Notes: a model not told the origin generated them from the letters alone. A stretch of 64,000 bases of DNA from Paraburkholderia sp. BL23I1N1 (GCF_003610295.1 NZ_RAPV01000001.1:248001-312000); one strand, 5' to 3'; positions 26,432-36,163 are shown, counted from the first letter of the stretch. A program made the numbers and translations.

Positions 26432-26578
26432 TGCCTGCGGCGGTGGGCTTTTCTTGATGTGTTTGCCTGCGCGGCGCTTTTGGGTTGTTCGCTTGGGGTG
26501 TTGGCCTTTCCTCGTTTTGTTATTGGTCTATTCGCGTTGCCCCTGTGCGGGGCGGCACCTACTTCTCTTTGCCGGCCG
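26432..26578 (-). repeat. Dispersed GC-rich intergenic repeat, left copy (inverted)
   Basis: Read on the minus strand it begins CGGCCGGCAAAGAGAAGTAG and pairs without gaps with 27288-27434. I count about 11 mismatches in 147 bases, and the first 40 bases are identical. The core resembles a repeat I recall as frequent in Burkholderia-type genomes. The left edge runs to 39 bases after mtgA. Confidence 0.85.
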
Positions 26579-27287
26579 TGTATAGACCGGAGACATGGCT
26601 GACAGGTGTGCGGGGACATGGTTGACACTTCCGGGTATTAAAACGCCCGGTCCCAACCATGCCCTGGAACGCAAGAGACACCATGAGCCTCCGAGAGGAA
26701 TTTGTTCATCTGGCCAGTCAGGACACGCTGACGATCACCGAGCTGTGCCAGCGCTTTAACATCAGCCGGCAGACCGGCTACAAATGGCTCAGGCGCGGCG
26801 AGAATGCGCTGTCAGATCAATCCCGACGCCCTGCCAGCAGTCCCTCGAAGACACCCGCTGCGATGGAGCAGGAAGTGGTGCGGCTGCGTCAGGCACATCC
26901 GCGTTGGGGTGGGCGCAAGATCAGTCGACGCCTGCGGGATCTGGGCTTTGAGGCGGCGCCACAGCCCAGCACCGTGACCGACATCCTGCACCGGCACAAC
27001 CTGATCCTGCCGGCCGATTCCGCGATGAGCGAACCCTGGAAGCGCTTTGAGCACGAGCAGCCCAACGTACTCTGGCAGATGGATTTCAAGGGACACTTCG
27101 AGACCCTTCAGGAAGGGCGTTGAAATCCCCTGACCGTGCTCGACGACCACTCGCGCTTCAGCATCCTGCTGCGCGCCTGTGGGCCAACCGATACCGCAAC
27201 CGTGCAGGCGGGATTACGGGAAGCGTTCGGGCACTACGGTTTGCCGTTGCGCATCAACACCGATAACGGCTCGCCGTGGGGTTCGCC
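26579..27287 (+). mobile_element. Remnant of an IS481-type insertion sequence
   Basis: The left end appears intact: it begins TGTATAGACCGGAGACATGG directly at the edge of the left repeat copy. Two imperfect direct repeats, GACATGGCTGACA and GACATGGTTGACA, follow. The right part is lost: the transposase breaks off at the start of the right repeat copy (27288), well before its third catalytic residue. Confidence 0.75.
26659..27287 (+). pseudogene. IS481-family transposase, stop codon and 3' truncation
   Basis: The reading frame starts MPWNARDTMSLREEFVHLAS. An N-terminal helix-turn-helix (about 25-60, TITELCQRFNISRQTGYKWL) is followed by a second DNA-binding part and the start of an rve/DDE integrase domain. 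The first aspartate is in WQMDFKGHF and the second in TDNGSPW. An in-frame TGA at 27121-27123 interrupts the gene, where the family has a codon after QEGR. The same frame then continues LDDHSRFSILLRACGPTDTA without a shift. The catalytic glutamate and C-terminus are missing. Confidence 0.85.
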
Positions 27288-27434
27288 CGGCCGGCAAAGA
27301 GAAGTAGGTGCCGCCCCGCACAGGGGCGACGCTAATAAACCAAAAAGAAAACAAGGAAAGGCCAACGCCGCAGGCGAACAACCCACAAGCGCCACGCAGG
27401 CAAACACATCAAGAAAAGCCCACCGCCGCAGGCA
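27288..27434 (+). repeat. Dispersed GC-rich intergenic repeat, right copy
   Basis: This is the inverted partner of 26432-26578. Its first base abuts the broken transposase frame, so it marks the truncation point of the element. Confidence 0.85.
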
Positions 27435-27738
27435 ACTCAACCAACCAAACCCCAGCCCCCCGGCAAGGCAAAATCCCATTATATGAATCAAACACTCACA
27501 TATTGAAGATTTCTCAAAAACCGCCCTACAATCCAGCCAACACGCATCGCCAGCCGAAAAAAACCGGCCGCGATCAGCAGCAAGAAAAAAACCGGAGACA
27601 AGCCAAACCATGCCCAAGACTCAAAGGCAGCAGCCGTACACCCGCGCCACCGGCAGCACCCGCCGTGCCGCGAGCAAAACTGGCCTCCTCTCCGGCCCCG
27701 CGCTGTAAGCGCAAAAAACCACCGAAAAGCCAATCGCC
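27435..27738 (+). other. Region between the repeat and the IclR-type gene
   Basis: This stretch is AT-richer with A-runs (27555-27600) and holds no supported gene. An open frame at 27308-27742 (lysine/proline-rich) starts inside the repeat and overlaps the next gene, so it is rejected. It presumably contains the promoter of the sugar cluster regulator, but I cannot place it. Confidence 0.55.
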
Positions 27739-28713
27739 ATGAACAAAGCGATGCCCACTCACGCCGCCGGCGTGTCCGAAGCCAAGCTGGCGCCGTCAGC
27801 CGATCATGCGTCCGGCGCCGAGCCGCAGCGGATCCAGGCCGCCAAAGCCCCGCGCGTCGCCGCACAACCGGCCGTGACCGACGAAATCGCGTTGCCGAGC
27901 ACGCTGCTCGACATCACACCGCAACAAGCTGGCACCCAAACCCTGCTGCGCGGACTGGCGATTCTGGAAGCCGCCGCGGCCGGCGTGCGCGATCTGCGCA
28001 CCTTCGGCGCCGCGCTCGGCACGACCCGCAGCACCACGCACCGGCTGGTGAGCAGCCTCGTCCAAGCGCGCTATCTGCGTCAGGTGCAAGGCGGCTATCT
28101 GCTCGGCCCGAAGCTGATCGAACTCGGCACCATCGCCCTCGAACAGATGCCGCTCACCGCAGTCGCCCGCCCGCATCTCGAATCGCTGGCCGAACAAACG
28201 CTCGATACGATCCACCTCGGCGTGCGCGATGGCGACGACGTCCTGTACATCGACAAGATTCCCGGCACCCGCGGTCTGGAAATGCGCTCGCGCGTCGGTC
28301 ACCGGATGCCGCTCGCATCGACGGGTATCGGTAAAGCCATGATGCTCGACCTCACCCCCAACGTCTGGCAGTCGCTGTTCGACGCATCGCGGCGCGCGCT
28401 CGCCAGCGTCAGTTTCAAGCCGGATAACCGTCCCGACGCGCAGACCTTCATGCAGCGCATGACGAACTACGCCGCCGGCGGCTACACCTTCGACCTCGAA
28501 GAAAACGAAGCGTCGATCCGTTGCGTCGCGGCGCCAGTGCGGGATGCGTCCGGCGCGGTGGTGGCGGCGCTGTCAGTGGCGAGCACGATTCCGTATATGT
28601 CGCTCGAACGCATGGATGAGCTGATCCCGGTCGTGCAGCGCGAAGCGCGCTCGATCTCGGAAGAACTCGGTTGGCGTGCCCCGCAGCCGGCCACTCGCAG
28701 GATCAAGCGATGA
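27739..28713 (+). CDS. IclR-family transcriptional regulator
   Basis: The protein has 324 residues. After an unusually long Ala-rich N-terminal extension (about 65 residues) comes the winged helix-turn-helix (LLRGLAILEAAAAGVRDLRT, then ALGTTRSTTHRLVSSLVQA). A C-terminal IclR effector domain follows, with the small-molecule pocket region HLGVRDGDDVLYIDKIPG and RVGHRMPLASTGIGKAMM. It overlaps dgoK by ATGA, which strongly suggests that it senses an intermediate of the sugar pathway and controls this cluster. Effector and operator are not known from the sequence. Confidence 0.9.
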   Translation: MNKAMPTHAAGVSEAKLAPSADHASGAEPQRIQAAKAPRVAAQPAVTDEIALPSTLLDITPQQAGTQTLLRGLAILEAAAAGVRDLRTFGAALGTTRSTTHRLVSSLVQARYLRQVQGGYLLGPKLIELGTIALEQMPLTAVARPHLESLAEQTLDTIHLGVRDGDDVLYIDKIPGTRGLEMRSRVGHRMPLASTGIGKAMMLDLTPNVWQSLFDASRRALASVSFKPDNRPDAQTFMQRMTNYAAGGYTFDLEENEASIRCVAAPVRDASGAVVAALSVASTIPYMSLERMDELIPVVQREARSISEELGWRAPQPATRRIKR

Positions 28714-29789
28714 AGCATGCGGGTTCTCCCACGCCGGCAGTCAACTACGCCGCAGCCGGCGCCGTCGACACGAAGATCGAGCACGCAGCACTGATCGCGC
28801 TCGACTGGGGCACGACATCGCTGCGCGCCTATCTGTTCGACGCCGCAGGCAACGTGCTGGATACGCGCGCCTCGACGGCCGGCATCATGAATTTGCCGCG
28901 TAGCGCCGAGCAAGGCGGCTTCGACGCCGCTTTCGACGATACGTGCCGCACCTGGCTCGACCAGACGCCGGGCTTGCCGGTCATCGCGGCAGGCATGGTC
29001 GGCAGCGCGCAAGGCTGGGTCGAAGTGCCATATGTCGACGCGCCGGCGAGTGCCGAAGCGCTGGTTGCCGGCATTGTGCGCGTGGAGGCAGCGTGCGGCG
29101 TGACGTTGCATATCGTGCCAGGCGTTCTGCAACGCGGCGAATTGCCGAATGTGATGCGCGGCGAAGAAACGCAGATTTTCGGCGCGATCGGCGAGAACGC
29201 AAGCGCGACGGATGGTGGAAAACATGACGGTAAAGACAGCACCCAGCGCGCGCTGATCGGCTTGCCCGGCACCCACGCGAAATGGGCCGTCGTGCAGGCG
29301 GGCCGCATCGAACGTTTTCATACCTTCATGACCGGTGAAGTGTTCGCGGCATTGCGCGAGCACACCATTCTCGGCCGCACGATGGTCACGCCGGATCGTC
29401 CGGATACCGATGCATTCCTGCACGGCGTGAAGATTGCACGCGACAAAGGTCAGGCGGGGATGCTGGCCACCGTATTCAGCGCTCGCACGCTCGGGCTCAC
29501 CGGAGAACTTTCGCGCGAACAGCAGCCGGACTATCTGTCGGGCTTGCTGATCGGGCACGAACTGGCCGGTCTCGAAGCCGTGCTCACGCAACAGCAAAAC
29601 TCGCTCGCCGGGCAGCACTTGCGCCTGATCGGCAATGAAGCGCTGTGCGAGCGCTATCGGGTGGCGTTGGCGCAATTCGGCTGCACGCACGCGGAGCTGG
29701 TGAAGCACGCCACCGAGCGCGGTTTGTGGCGCGTCGCGACCCAGGCGGGGCTCGTCAACCCCACGTCGCAAGCCGCGCACGCCGGCTAA
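28710..29789 (+). CDS. dgoK: 2-dehydro-3-deoxygalactonokinase
   Basis: The protein (359 residues) belongs to the DgoK family of the sugar-kinase/actin fold. It phosphorylates 2-keto-3-deoxy-D-galactonate with ATP. The N-terminal phosphate-1 motif is LIALDWGTTSLRAYLFD (about 29-45). The central segment IGLPGTHAKWAVVQAGRIERF is the DgoK-type phosphate-2/substrate region. I chose the ATG at 28710, which overlaps the regulator's stop; an earlier in-frame start at 28671 lies inside the regulator. It is followed at once by the aldolase, the next enzyme of the pathway. Confidence 0.9.
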   Translation: MKHAGSPTPAVNYAAAGAVDTKIEHAALIALDWGTTSLRAYLFDAAGNVLDTRASTAGIMNLPRSAEQGGFDAAFDDTCRTWLDQTPGLPVIAAGMVGSAQGWVEVPYVDAPASAEALVAGIVRVEAACGVTLHIVPGVLQRGELPNVMRGEETQIFGAIGENASATDGGKHDGKDSTQRALIGLPGTHAKWAVVQAGRIERFHTFMTGEVFAALREHTILGRTMVTPDRPDTDAFLHGVKIARDKGQAGMLATVFSARTLGLTGELSREQQPDYLSGLLIGHELAGLEAVLTQQQNSLAGQHLRLIGNEALCERYRVALAQFGCTHAELVKHATERGLWRVATQAGLVNPTSQAAHAG

Positions 29790-29825
29790 CCGGCAGCGCC
29801 GCCGCTCATGAAACAAGGAACCGAC

Positions 29826-30506
29826 ATGCAACCTCACATCAATCTGCCCGCCCCGTACATGCCGCACGCGGGTCTCATCGCGGCGTTCGAGCTTTGTCCG
29901 CTGATCGCGATCATGCGCGGCGTGACGCCCGCGGATGCCGCCGGGCATGGTCAGGCGTTGTACGAAGCCGGCTTTCGTATTGTCGAAGTGCCGTTGAATT
30001 CGCCGCAGCCGTTCGACAGCATCGCGGCGATCCGCAAGGCGTTGCCGGCCGATGCGATCGTCGGTGCGGGCACGGTGTTGCATCCGAGTTTTGTCAACGA
30101 CGTGAAGTCGGCGGGTGGCGAATTGATTGTGATGCCGCACAGTGACCCGGAGGTCGTCGTCGCCGCGAAAGCGCAAGGCATGGCCTGCGCGCCGGGCGTG
30201 GCGACGCCAAATGAAGCTTTCATCGCGCTGAAAAACGGCGCGGATGTGCTGAAGATGTTCCCTGCGGAACAGCTCGGCTGCCAGGTCGTGAAGGCGTGGC
30301 GCGCGGTGATCGCGGCGGAAGTGCCGCTGGTGCCGGTCGGTGGAATCACGCCGGACAACATGGGCCCGTTTTTGACTGCCGGTGCGAACGGCTTCGGTCT
30401 CGGTTCGGCGCTGTATAAGCCGGGGCAGAGCGCGGCGGTAACGGCCTCGCATGCGAAGGCGTTCATCAACGGGTTGCGCATCGCCCGCGCAGGCGCGAAG
30501 AAATGA
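29826..30506 (+). CDS. dgoA: 2-dehydro-3-deoxy-6-phosphogalactonate aldolase
   Basis: This class I aldolase (226 residues) of the KDPG/KDPGal family cleaves 2-keto-3-deoxy-6-phosphogalactonate to pyruvate and glyceraldehyde 3-phosphate. The catalytic glutamate is E54 in FRIVEVPLNSP, the arginine is in IMRGVT, and the Schiff-base lysine is K143 in DVLKMFPAEQ. The ATG at 29826 is preferred because AAGGA lies 6 bases upstream; an ATG at 29808 is in frame. The gene overlaps the next SDR gene by ATGA. Confidence 0.93.
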   Translation: MQPHINLPAPYMPHAGLIAAFELCPLIAIMRGVTPADAAGHGQALYEAGFRIVEVPLNSPQPFDSIAAIRKALPADAIVGAGTVLHPSFVNDVKSAGGELIVMPHSDPEVVVAAKAQGMACAPGVATPNEAFIALKNGADVLKMFPAEQLGCQVVKAWRAVIAAEVPLVPVGGITPDNMGPFLTAGANGFGLGSALYKPGQSAAVTASHAKAFINGLRIARAGAKK

Positions 30507-31327
30507 AGCGCCTCGCCGACAAAGTCGCGTTGATCACCGGCGCCGGGCGCGGCATCGGCGCGGCGATCGCATTCGCGTTTGCGCGCGAGGGCGCGGTGGT
30601 CGTACTGGCGGAACTCGATATCGAAATGGCCGAGCGCACCGCGCGTGAAATCCGGGCGGCGCTCGAAGCAAGTGCAGGCGTAGACGACACGCGCGGAGCG
30701 CACGGATCCAGCGAAGCAAAAGTGCTTGCGGTGCAGACCGATGTGACGCAATCGGCCTCGGTTCAGCACGCGGTGAGCGAGGCGGAACGCACGTTCGGCG
30801 CGCTCGACGTGCTGGTCAACAACGCCGGCATCAACGTGTTCTGCGATCCGCTGACGATGACCGACGACGACTGGCGCCGTTGCTTCGCGGTCGATCTCGA
30901 CGGCGTGTGGAACGGCTGTCGCGCGGTGTTGCCGGGTATGGTCGAACGCGGCGCGGGCAGCATCGTGAATATCGCGTCGACGCATGCTTTCAAGATCATT
31001 CCGGGCTGTTTTCCGTACCCGGTCGCGAAGCACGGCGTGATTGGCTTGACCCGCGCGCTCGGCATCGAATACGCGCCGCGCAATGTGCGAGTCAACGCGA
31101 TCGCGCCGGGTTACATCGAAACGCAATTGACGCACAACTGGTGGAACGAACAAGCCGATCCGGCCGCCGCGAAACAGGCCACGCTCGATCTGCAACCAAT
31201 GAAGCGCATCGGCCGCCCCGAAGAAGTGGCGATGACGGCGGTGTTCCTCGCCTCGGATGAAGCGCCGTTCATCAACGCCACCTGCATCACCGTGGATGGC
31301 GGCCGCTCGGCGCTCTATCACGACTGA
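30503..31327 (+). CDS. SDR-family sugar dehydrogenase
   Basis: The protein has 274 residues. The Rossmann signature TGAGRGIGAAIAFAFA lies at 11-26, NNAG is in LVNNAGINVF, and the catalytic set is serine in NIASTHAF plus YPVAK. A nucleotide-specificity acid in AELDIE suggests NAD. In this operon (dgoK-dgoA-SDR) it is a candidate aldose 1-dehydrogenase or an aldonate-level dehydrogenase. A second SDR lies after araH, and which of the two oxidises the sugar cannot be decided. An insert of about 15 residues (EASAGVDDTRGAHGSSEAKV) after the third strand is unusual. Confidence 0.85.
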   Translation: MKRLADKVALITGAGRGIGAAIAFAFAREGAVVVLAELDIEMAERTAREIRAALEASAGVDDTRGAHGSSEAKVLAVQTDVTQSASVQHAVSEAERTFGALDVLVNNAGINVFCDPLTMTDDDWRRCFAVDLDGVWNGCRAVLPGMVERGAGSIVNIASTHAFKIIPGCFPYPVAKHGVIGLTRALGIEYAPRNVRVNAIAPGYIETQLTHNWWNEQADPAAAKQATLDLQPMKRIGRPEEVAMTAVFLASDEAPFINATCITVDGGRSALYHD

Positions 31328-31500
31328 AACGACTGACCGTAGCGAACCCGTACGCAACAGAAAGCAGAACCCGTAGCAAGAACGAGCATTAACCGATAGC
31401 CAGGTTTCACCGGACGACGCGCTGGCCGCGTGTGTCACAACCGGTACAAGAAGACGCGGCCGATACCTTCTCGTTATCAATTGGTCAGGAGACACGCATT

Positions 31501-32499
31501 ATGAAACGAAGAATTTTCCTCACGCTGGCAGCAGCGGCGACGGGTGTGCTCTTCAACGCACCGGTGGCGCAAGCCGCGGATCCGGTCAAGATCGGCTTCC
31601 TCGTGAAGCAGCCTGAAGAACCGTGGTTCCAGGACGAATGGAAGTTCGCGGAAATGGCCGCCAAGGAGAAGGGTTTCACGCTGGTCAAGATCGGCGCGCC
31701 GTCGGGTGAAAAGGTCATGAGCGCAATCGACAACCTGTCGGCTCAAAAAGCGCAAGGCTTTGTGATCTGCACGCCTGACGTCAAGCTCGGACCGGGCATC
31801 GTCGCCAAGGCGAAGGCCGACGGCCTGAAGATGATGACGGTGGACGACCGCCTCGTGGACGGCGCGGGCAAGCCGATCGCATCGGTGCCGCATATGGGCA
31901 TCTCGGCGTACAACATCGGCAAGCAAGTGGGCGACGGCCTGGCTGCGGAAATCAAGAAGCGCGGCTGGGACATGAAGGACGTCGGCGCGATCGACGTGAC
32001 CTACAACCAGTTGCCCACCGCAGTTGACCGCACCACCGGTGCAACCGCTGCGCTCGTCGCCGCCGGTTTCCCGAAGGCCAACGTGATCGAAGCGCCGCAA
32101 GCGAAGACCGACACGGAAAACGCCTTCAACGCAGCCAACATCGCGTTCACCAAGAACCCGCAGTTCAAGCACTGGGTGGCTTACGCGCTGAACGACGAAG
32201 GCGTGCTCGGCGCGGTGCGCGCAGCGGAAGGCCGCGGCTTCAAGGCGGACAACATGATCGGCATCGGTATCGGCGGTTCGGACTCGGCATTGAACGAGTT
32301 CAAGAAGCCGACCCCGACCGGCTTCTACGGCACGGTCATCATCAGCCCGAAGCGTCACGGCGAAGAAACCTCGACGCTGATGTACGACTGGATCACGCAA
32401 GGCAAGGAACCGCCGATGCTCACGCTGACGACCGGCATGCTGGCCACGCGTGACAACGTCGCCGATGTGCGCCAGAAGATGGGCCTCGCGGCAAATTAA
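31501..32499 (+). CDS. araF: Arabinose-type ABC transporter substrate-binding protein
   Basis: This periplasmic protein has 332 residues. The signal peptide is about 1-23, with cleavage after AQA. The mature start DPVKIGFLVKQPEEPWFQDE and the segments TPDVKLGPGIVAKAKADGLK and MTVDDRLVDGAGK closely follow E. coli AraF. The family binds L-arabinose, D-galactose or related sugars; ligand choice here is inferred. The ATG at 31501 has AGGAG 9 bases upstream. It is followed by the ATPase and permease genes. Confidence 0.92.
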   Translation: MKRRIFLTLAAAATGVLFNAPVAQAADPVKIGFLVKQPEEPWFQDEWKFAEMAAKEKGFTLVKIGAPSGEKVMSAIDNLSAQKAQGFVICTPDVKLGPGIVAKAKADGLKMMTVDDRLVDGAGKPIASVPHMGISAYNIGKQVGDGLAAEIKKRGWDMKDVGAIDVTYNQLPTAVDRTTGATAALVAAGFPKANVIEAPQAKTDTENAFNAANIAFTKNPQFKHWVAYALNDEGVLGAVRAAEGRGFKADNMIGIGIGGSDSALNEFKKPTPTGFYGTVIISPKRHGEETSTLMYDWITQGKEPPMLTLTTGMLATRDNVADVRQKMGLAAN

Positions 32500-32715
32500 G
32501 CGGGTGTAGCGTAGTCAAATGAAGTGAACTGCCGGTGCGTCGTTTCTCCAAGGATTGGGCGCGCCGGCAACAGCAATAAAAGACGAGCAGTTGAGACAGG
32601 CCACGCTTTGCGCCCATGGGGCGCGATAGAAGCACGGTTCACACGAAGCAGCAATTGATTGCATGGGACCGGAGCAAGTGCAGAAGCACTCACTCCGGTC
32701 GATAAAGGAGGCGAA
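32500..32715 (+). other. 216-base gap between araF and araG
   Basis: No gene is seen. It ends in the strong ribosome-binding site AAAGGAGG (32704-32711) for araG. The gap may hold a structure that lets the binding protein be made in excess over the ATPase, but no clear hairpin with a T tract is visible. Confidence 0.5.
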
Positions 32716-34251
32716 GTGTCAGCGACGCTACGTTTTGACAATATCGGCAAAGTCTTTCCAGGCGTGCGTGCGCTCGACGGTGTGTCCTTCGACGTCAACG
32801 TCGGCCAGGTGCACGGCCTGATGGGCGAAAACGGCGCAGGGAAATCGACCCTGCTGAAGATTCTCGGTGGTGAATACCAGCCCGACTCCGGTCGCGTGAT
32901 GATCGATGGCAACGAGGTGCGCTTTACGAGCGCGGCGTCGTCGATCGCGGCGGGGATCGCGGTGATTCACCAGGAACTGCAATACGTGCCCGATCTGACG
33001 GTCGCGGAAAACTTGCTGCTGGGCCAACTGCCGAATGCGCTCGGCTGGGTCAACAAGCGCGAGGCAAAACGCTTCGTGCGTGAACGCCTTGAAGCGATGG
33101 GCGTGGCGCTCAATCCGAATGCGAAGCTGCGGAAGCTCTCGATCGCGCAACGGCAAATGGTCGAAATCTGCAAGGCGCTGCTGCGCAACGCGCGCGTGAT
33201 CGCACTGGATGAACCGACCAGCTCGCTGTCGCATCGCGAGACCGAAGTGCTGTTCAAGCTGGTGCGCGATCTGCGCGCGGACAACCGCGCGATGATCTAC
33301 ATCTCGCACCGCATGGACGAGATTTACGAACTCTGCGACGCCTGCACGATTTTCCGCGATGGCCGCAAGATCGCCTCGCATCCCACGCTCGAAGGCGTGT
33401 CGCGCGACACCATCGTGAGCGAGATGGTGGGCCGCGAAATCGCCGACATCTATAACTATTCAGCGCGTCCGTTGGGTGACGTGCGCTTCGCGGCGAAAGC
33501 GATTGAAGGCCATGCGCTCGCGCAGCCGGCCAGTTTCGAAGTGCGGCGTGGCGAGATTCTCGGCTTCTTCGGTCTGGTGGGCGCGGGCCGTAGCGAACTG
33601 ATGCACCTCGTGTATGGCGCCGACCACAAGAAGGGCGGCGAGATCGTGCTCGACGGCAAGCCGATCAAGGTGCGCAGTGCGGGTGAGGCGATCAGACACG
33701 GCATCGTGCTGTGCCCGGAAGACCGCAAGGAAGAGGGCATCGTCGCGATGGCGACCGTGTCGGAGAACATCAATATCAGTTGCCGCCGCCACTATCTGCG
33801 CGCGGGGATGTTCCTCGACCGCAAGAAGGAAGCGGAAACCGCCGACCGTTTTATCAAGCTGCTGAAGATCAAGACGCCGAGCCGCCGCCAGAAGATTCGT
33901 TTTCTGTCGGGCGGCAACCAGCAGAAGGCGATTCTGTCGCGCTGGTTGGCCGAGCCGGATCTGAAGGTGGTGATTCTCGACGAACCAACGCGCGGAATCG
34001 ACGTCGGTGCGAAGCATGAGATCTATAACGTGATTTATCAGCTCGCCGAGCGCGGCTGCGCGATTGTGATGATCTCGTCGGAATTGCCGGAGGTGCTTGG
34101 CGTGTCCGACCGGATCGTCGTGATGCGTCAGGGCCGGATTTCCGGCGAGCTGTCGCGCAAGGAAGCAACCGAACAAGCGGTGTTGGGCCTCGCGTTGCCG
34201 CAAAGCTCGACCGCGCTGCCCGGAACCGCAGCCACCGAGCAAGCGGCCTGA
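32716..34251 (+). CDS. araG: Arabinose-type ABC transporter ATP-binding protein (two domains)
   Basis: The protein (511 residues) has two fused ATPase domains as in AraG/RbsA/MglA. Domain 1 has Walker [10 protein letters not shown] (about 39-47), a signature in KLSIAQRQM and Walker [12 protein letters not shown]. Domain 2 has the degenerate Walker [11 protein letters not shown] typical of this family, signature LSGGNQQK and Walker [14 protein letters not shown] chose the GTG at 32716 because AAAGGAGG lies just upstream and the domain begins at once; an in-frame ATG at 32659 adds 19 unconserved residues. Confidence 0.93.
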   Translation: MSATLRFDNIGKVFPGVRALDGVSFDVNVGQVHGLMGENGAGKSTLLKILGGEYQPDSGRVMIDGNEVRFTSAASSIAAGIAVIHQELQYVPDLTVAENLLLGQLPNALGWVNKREAKRFVRERLEAMGVALNPNAKLRKLSIAQRQMVEICKALLRNARVIALDEPTSSLSHRETEVLFKLVRDLRADNRAMIYISHRMDEIYELCDACTIFRDGRKIASHPTLEGVSRDTIVSEMVGREIADIYNYSARPLGDVRFAAKAIEGHALAQPASFEVRRGEILGFFGLVGAGRSELMHLVYGADHKKGGEIVLDGKPIKVRSAGEAIRHGIVLCPEDRKEEGIVAMATVSENINISCRRHYLRAGMFLDRKKEAETADRFIKLLKIKTPSRRQKIRFLSGGNQQKAILSRWLAEPDLKVVILDEPTRGIDVGAKHEIYNVIYQLAERGCAIVMISSELPEVLGVSDRIVVMRQGRISGELSRKEATEQAVLGLALPQSSTALPGTAATEQAA

Positions 34252-34305
34252 ACATTATTTGGACGAAAGTCCGGCAACCCGTGGGGAACGGGAGGAGTCT
34301 TCAAA

Positions 34306-35322
34306 ATGCAAGCCAGAGAAAACCTCGCGCAACAAGCCGCGAAAAGCGCGGCCGAAGCGCTGATTCCGCAGTCGAACGACAAGGCGAAATGGTGGCAGCA
34401 GATCACCGAGTACAGCCTGATTCTGATCTTCGTCGTGATGTTCATCACGATGTCGCTGATGGTCGATCACTTCTTCTCGATCGAGAACATGCTCGGTCTC
34501 GCCTTGTCGATTTCGCAGATCGGCATGGTCGCGTGCACGATGATGTTCTGCCTGGCTTCGCGCGATTTCGACTTGTCGGTGGGCTCGACGGTCGCGTTCG
34601 CGGGCGTGCTCTGCGCGATGGTGCTGAATGCGACCGGCAATACGTTTATTGCAATCATTGCGGCGGTGTTTGCGGGCGCTGTGATCGGTTTCGTCAACGG
34701 CGCGGTGATCGCGTATCTGCGCATCAACGCGCTGATTACGACGCTCGCCACGATGGAAATCGTCCGGGGTCTCGGCTTTATCGTGTCGCACGGGCAGGCC
34801 GTGGGCGTGTCGTCGGATACGTTTATCGCGCTGGGCGGGTTGAGCTTCTTCGGCGTTTCGCTGCCGATCTGGGTCACGCTGCTGTGCTTCATCGTGTTCG
34901 GCGTGATGCTCAATCAGACCGTGTACGGCCGCAATACGCTGGCCATTGGCGGTAATCCGGAAGCTTCGCGTCTCGCCGGTATCAACGTCGAACGCACGCG
35001 CGTTTATATTTTCCTGATTCAGGGTGCGGTCACCGCGCTGGCCGGTGTGATTCTGGCTTCGCGGATTACGTCGGGTCAGCCGAATGCGGCGGAAGGCTTC
35101 GAGCTGAACGTGATTTCGGCGTGCGTGTTGGGTGGCGTGTCGCTGCTCGGCGGCCGCGCGACGATTTCTGGTGTCGTGATCGGCGTGCTGATCATGGGCA
35201 CGGTCGAGAACGTGATGAACCTGATGAACATCGACGCGTTCTATCAGTACCTCGTGCGCGGCGCGATTCTGCTTGCCGCCGTGCTGCTCGACCAGTTGAA
35301 GAACCGCGGTTCGCGGGACTAA
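34306..35322 (+). CDS. araH: Arabinose-type ABC transporter permease
   Basis: This inner-membrane permease of the BPD_transp_2/RbsC-AraH family has 338 residues. An N-terminal cytoplasmic stretch of about 40 residues precedes 8-10 hydrophobic segments. Family motifs include CLASRDFDLSVGSTVAFAGV near the first third and GGNPEASRLAGINVERTR in the cytoplasmic loop that contacts the ATPase. AraF, AraG and AraH together form one importer. Confidence 0.93.
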   Translation: MQARENLAQQAAKSAAEALIPQSNDKAKWWQQITEYSLILIFVVMFITMSLMVDHFFSIENMLGLALSISQIGMVACTMMFCLASRDFDLSVGSTVAFAGVLCAMVLNATGNTFIAIIAAVFAGAVIGFVNGAVIAYLRINALITTLATMEIVRGLGFIVSHGQAVGVSSDTFIALGGLSFFGVSLPIWVTLLCFIVFGVMLNQTVYGRNTLAIGGNPEASRLAGINVERTRVYIFLIQGAVTALAGVILASRITSGQPNAAEGFELNVISACVLGGVSLLGGRATISGVVIGVLIMGTVENVMNLMNIDAFYQYLVRGAILLAAVLLDQLKNRGSRD

Positions 35323-35362
35323 ACCTGCGGCTACCTCACTTTGCTCTTAAAGGAATCGAACG

Positions 35363-36163
35363 ATGTCGTCTCCGGCCAATGCAAACGACCGTCTCGCGGA
35401 TAACGCGTTTGCCCGCTATCCGAGTCTCGTCGACCGAACCGTGTTGATTACGGGCGGCGCGACCGGTATCGGCGCGTCGTTCGTCGAGCATTTCGCGGCG
35501 CAGGGCGCGCGCGTCGCGTTCTTCGATATCGATGCGACAGCGGGTGAAGCGCTCGCCGACGAACTCGGCGATTCGAAACACAAGCCGCTGTTTTTGCCTT
35601 GCGATCTGACCGACGTCGACGCGCTGCAAAAAGCGATCGCCGACGTGAAGGCCGCGCTCGGCCCGATTCAGGTGCTGGTGAACAACGCGGCAAACGACAA
35701 GCGCCACACGATCGGCGAAGTCACGCGCGAGTCTTTCGACGCAGGCATCGCGGTGAACATCCGTCATCAGTTCTTCGCGGCACAAGCGGTGATGGAGGAC
35801 ATGAAAGCCGGCAACAGCGGTTCGATCATCAACCTCGGCTCGATTAGCTGGATGCTGAAGAACGGCGGCTATCCGGTGTACGTGATGTCGAAGTCGGCGG
35901 TGCAGGGGTTGACGCGTGGTCTCGCGCGCGACCTCGGTCACTTCAATATTCGCGTCAATACGCTGGTGCCGGGCTGGGTGATGACGGAAAAGCAGAAGCG
36001 TTTGTGGCTCGACGACGCGGGCCGCCGCTCGATCAAGGAAGGTCAGTGCATCGACGCTGAACTGCAACCCGCCGATCTCGCCCGCATGGCGCTGTTCCTC
36101 GCCGCCGACGACAGCCGGATGATCACTGCGCAGGACATGATCGTCGACGGGGGCTGGGCGTGA
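35363..36163 (+). CDS. SDR-family aldose 1-dehydrogenase
   Basis: The protein has 266 residues. The Rossmann motif TGGATGIGASFVEHFA lies at 31-46, with NNAA in LVNNAANDKRH. Catalytic serine is in NLGSISWML and YxxxK in YPVYVMSKSA. Its overlap (GTGA) with the downstream SMP-30 lactonase gene argues that it makes a sugar lactone, that is L-arabinose or D-galactose 1-dehydrogenase. An aspartate at the end of the second strand (FFDIDAT) favours NAD. Substrate assignment is an inference from context. Confidence 0.87.
   Translation: MSSPANANDRLADNAFARYPSLVDRTVLITGGATGIGASFVEHFAAQGARVAFFDIDATAGEALADELGDSKHKPLFLPCDLTDVDALQKAIADVKAALGPIQVLVNNAANDKRHTIGEVTRESFDAGIAVNIRHQFFAAQAVMEDMKAGNSGSIINLGSISWMLKNGGYPVYVMSKSAVQGLTRGLARDLGHFNIRVNTLVPGWVMTEKQKRLWLDDAGRRSIKEGQCIDAELQPADLARMALFLAADDSRMITAQDMIVDGGWA

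Noticed and set aside
27308..27742. Lysine/proline-rich open frame of 144 codons
   Set aside because: Begins inside a dispersed repeat and overlaps the IclR gene start; no ribosome site or domain.
32500..32715. Attenuator between araF and araG
   Set aside because: No convincing stem with a T tract was found; only the araG ribosome site is clear.
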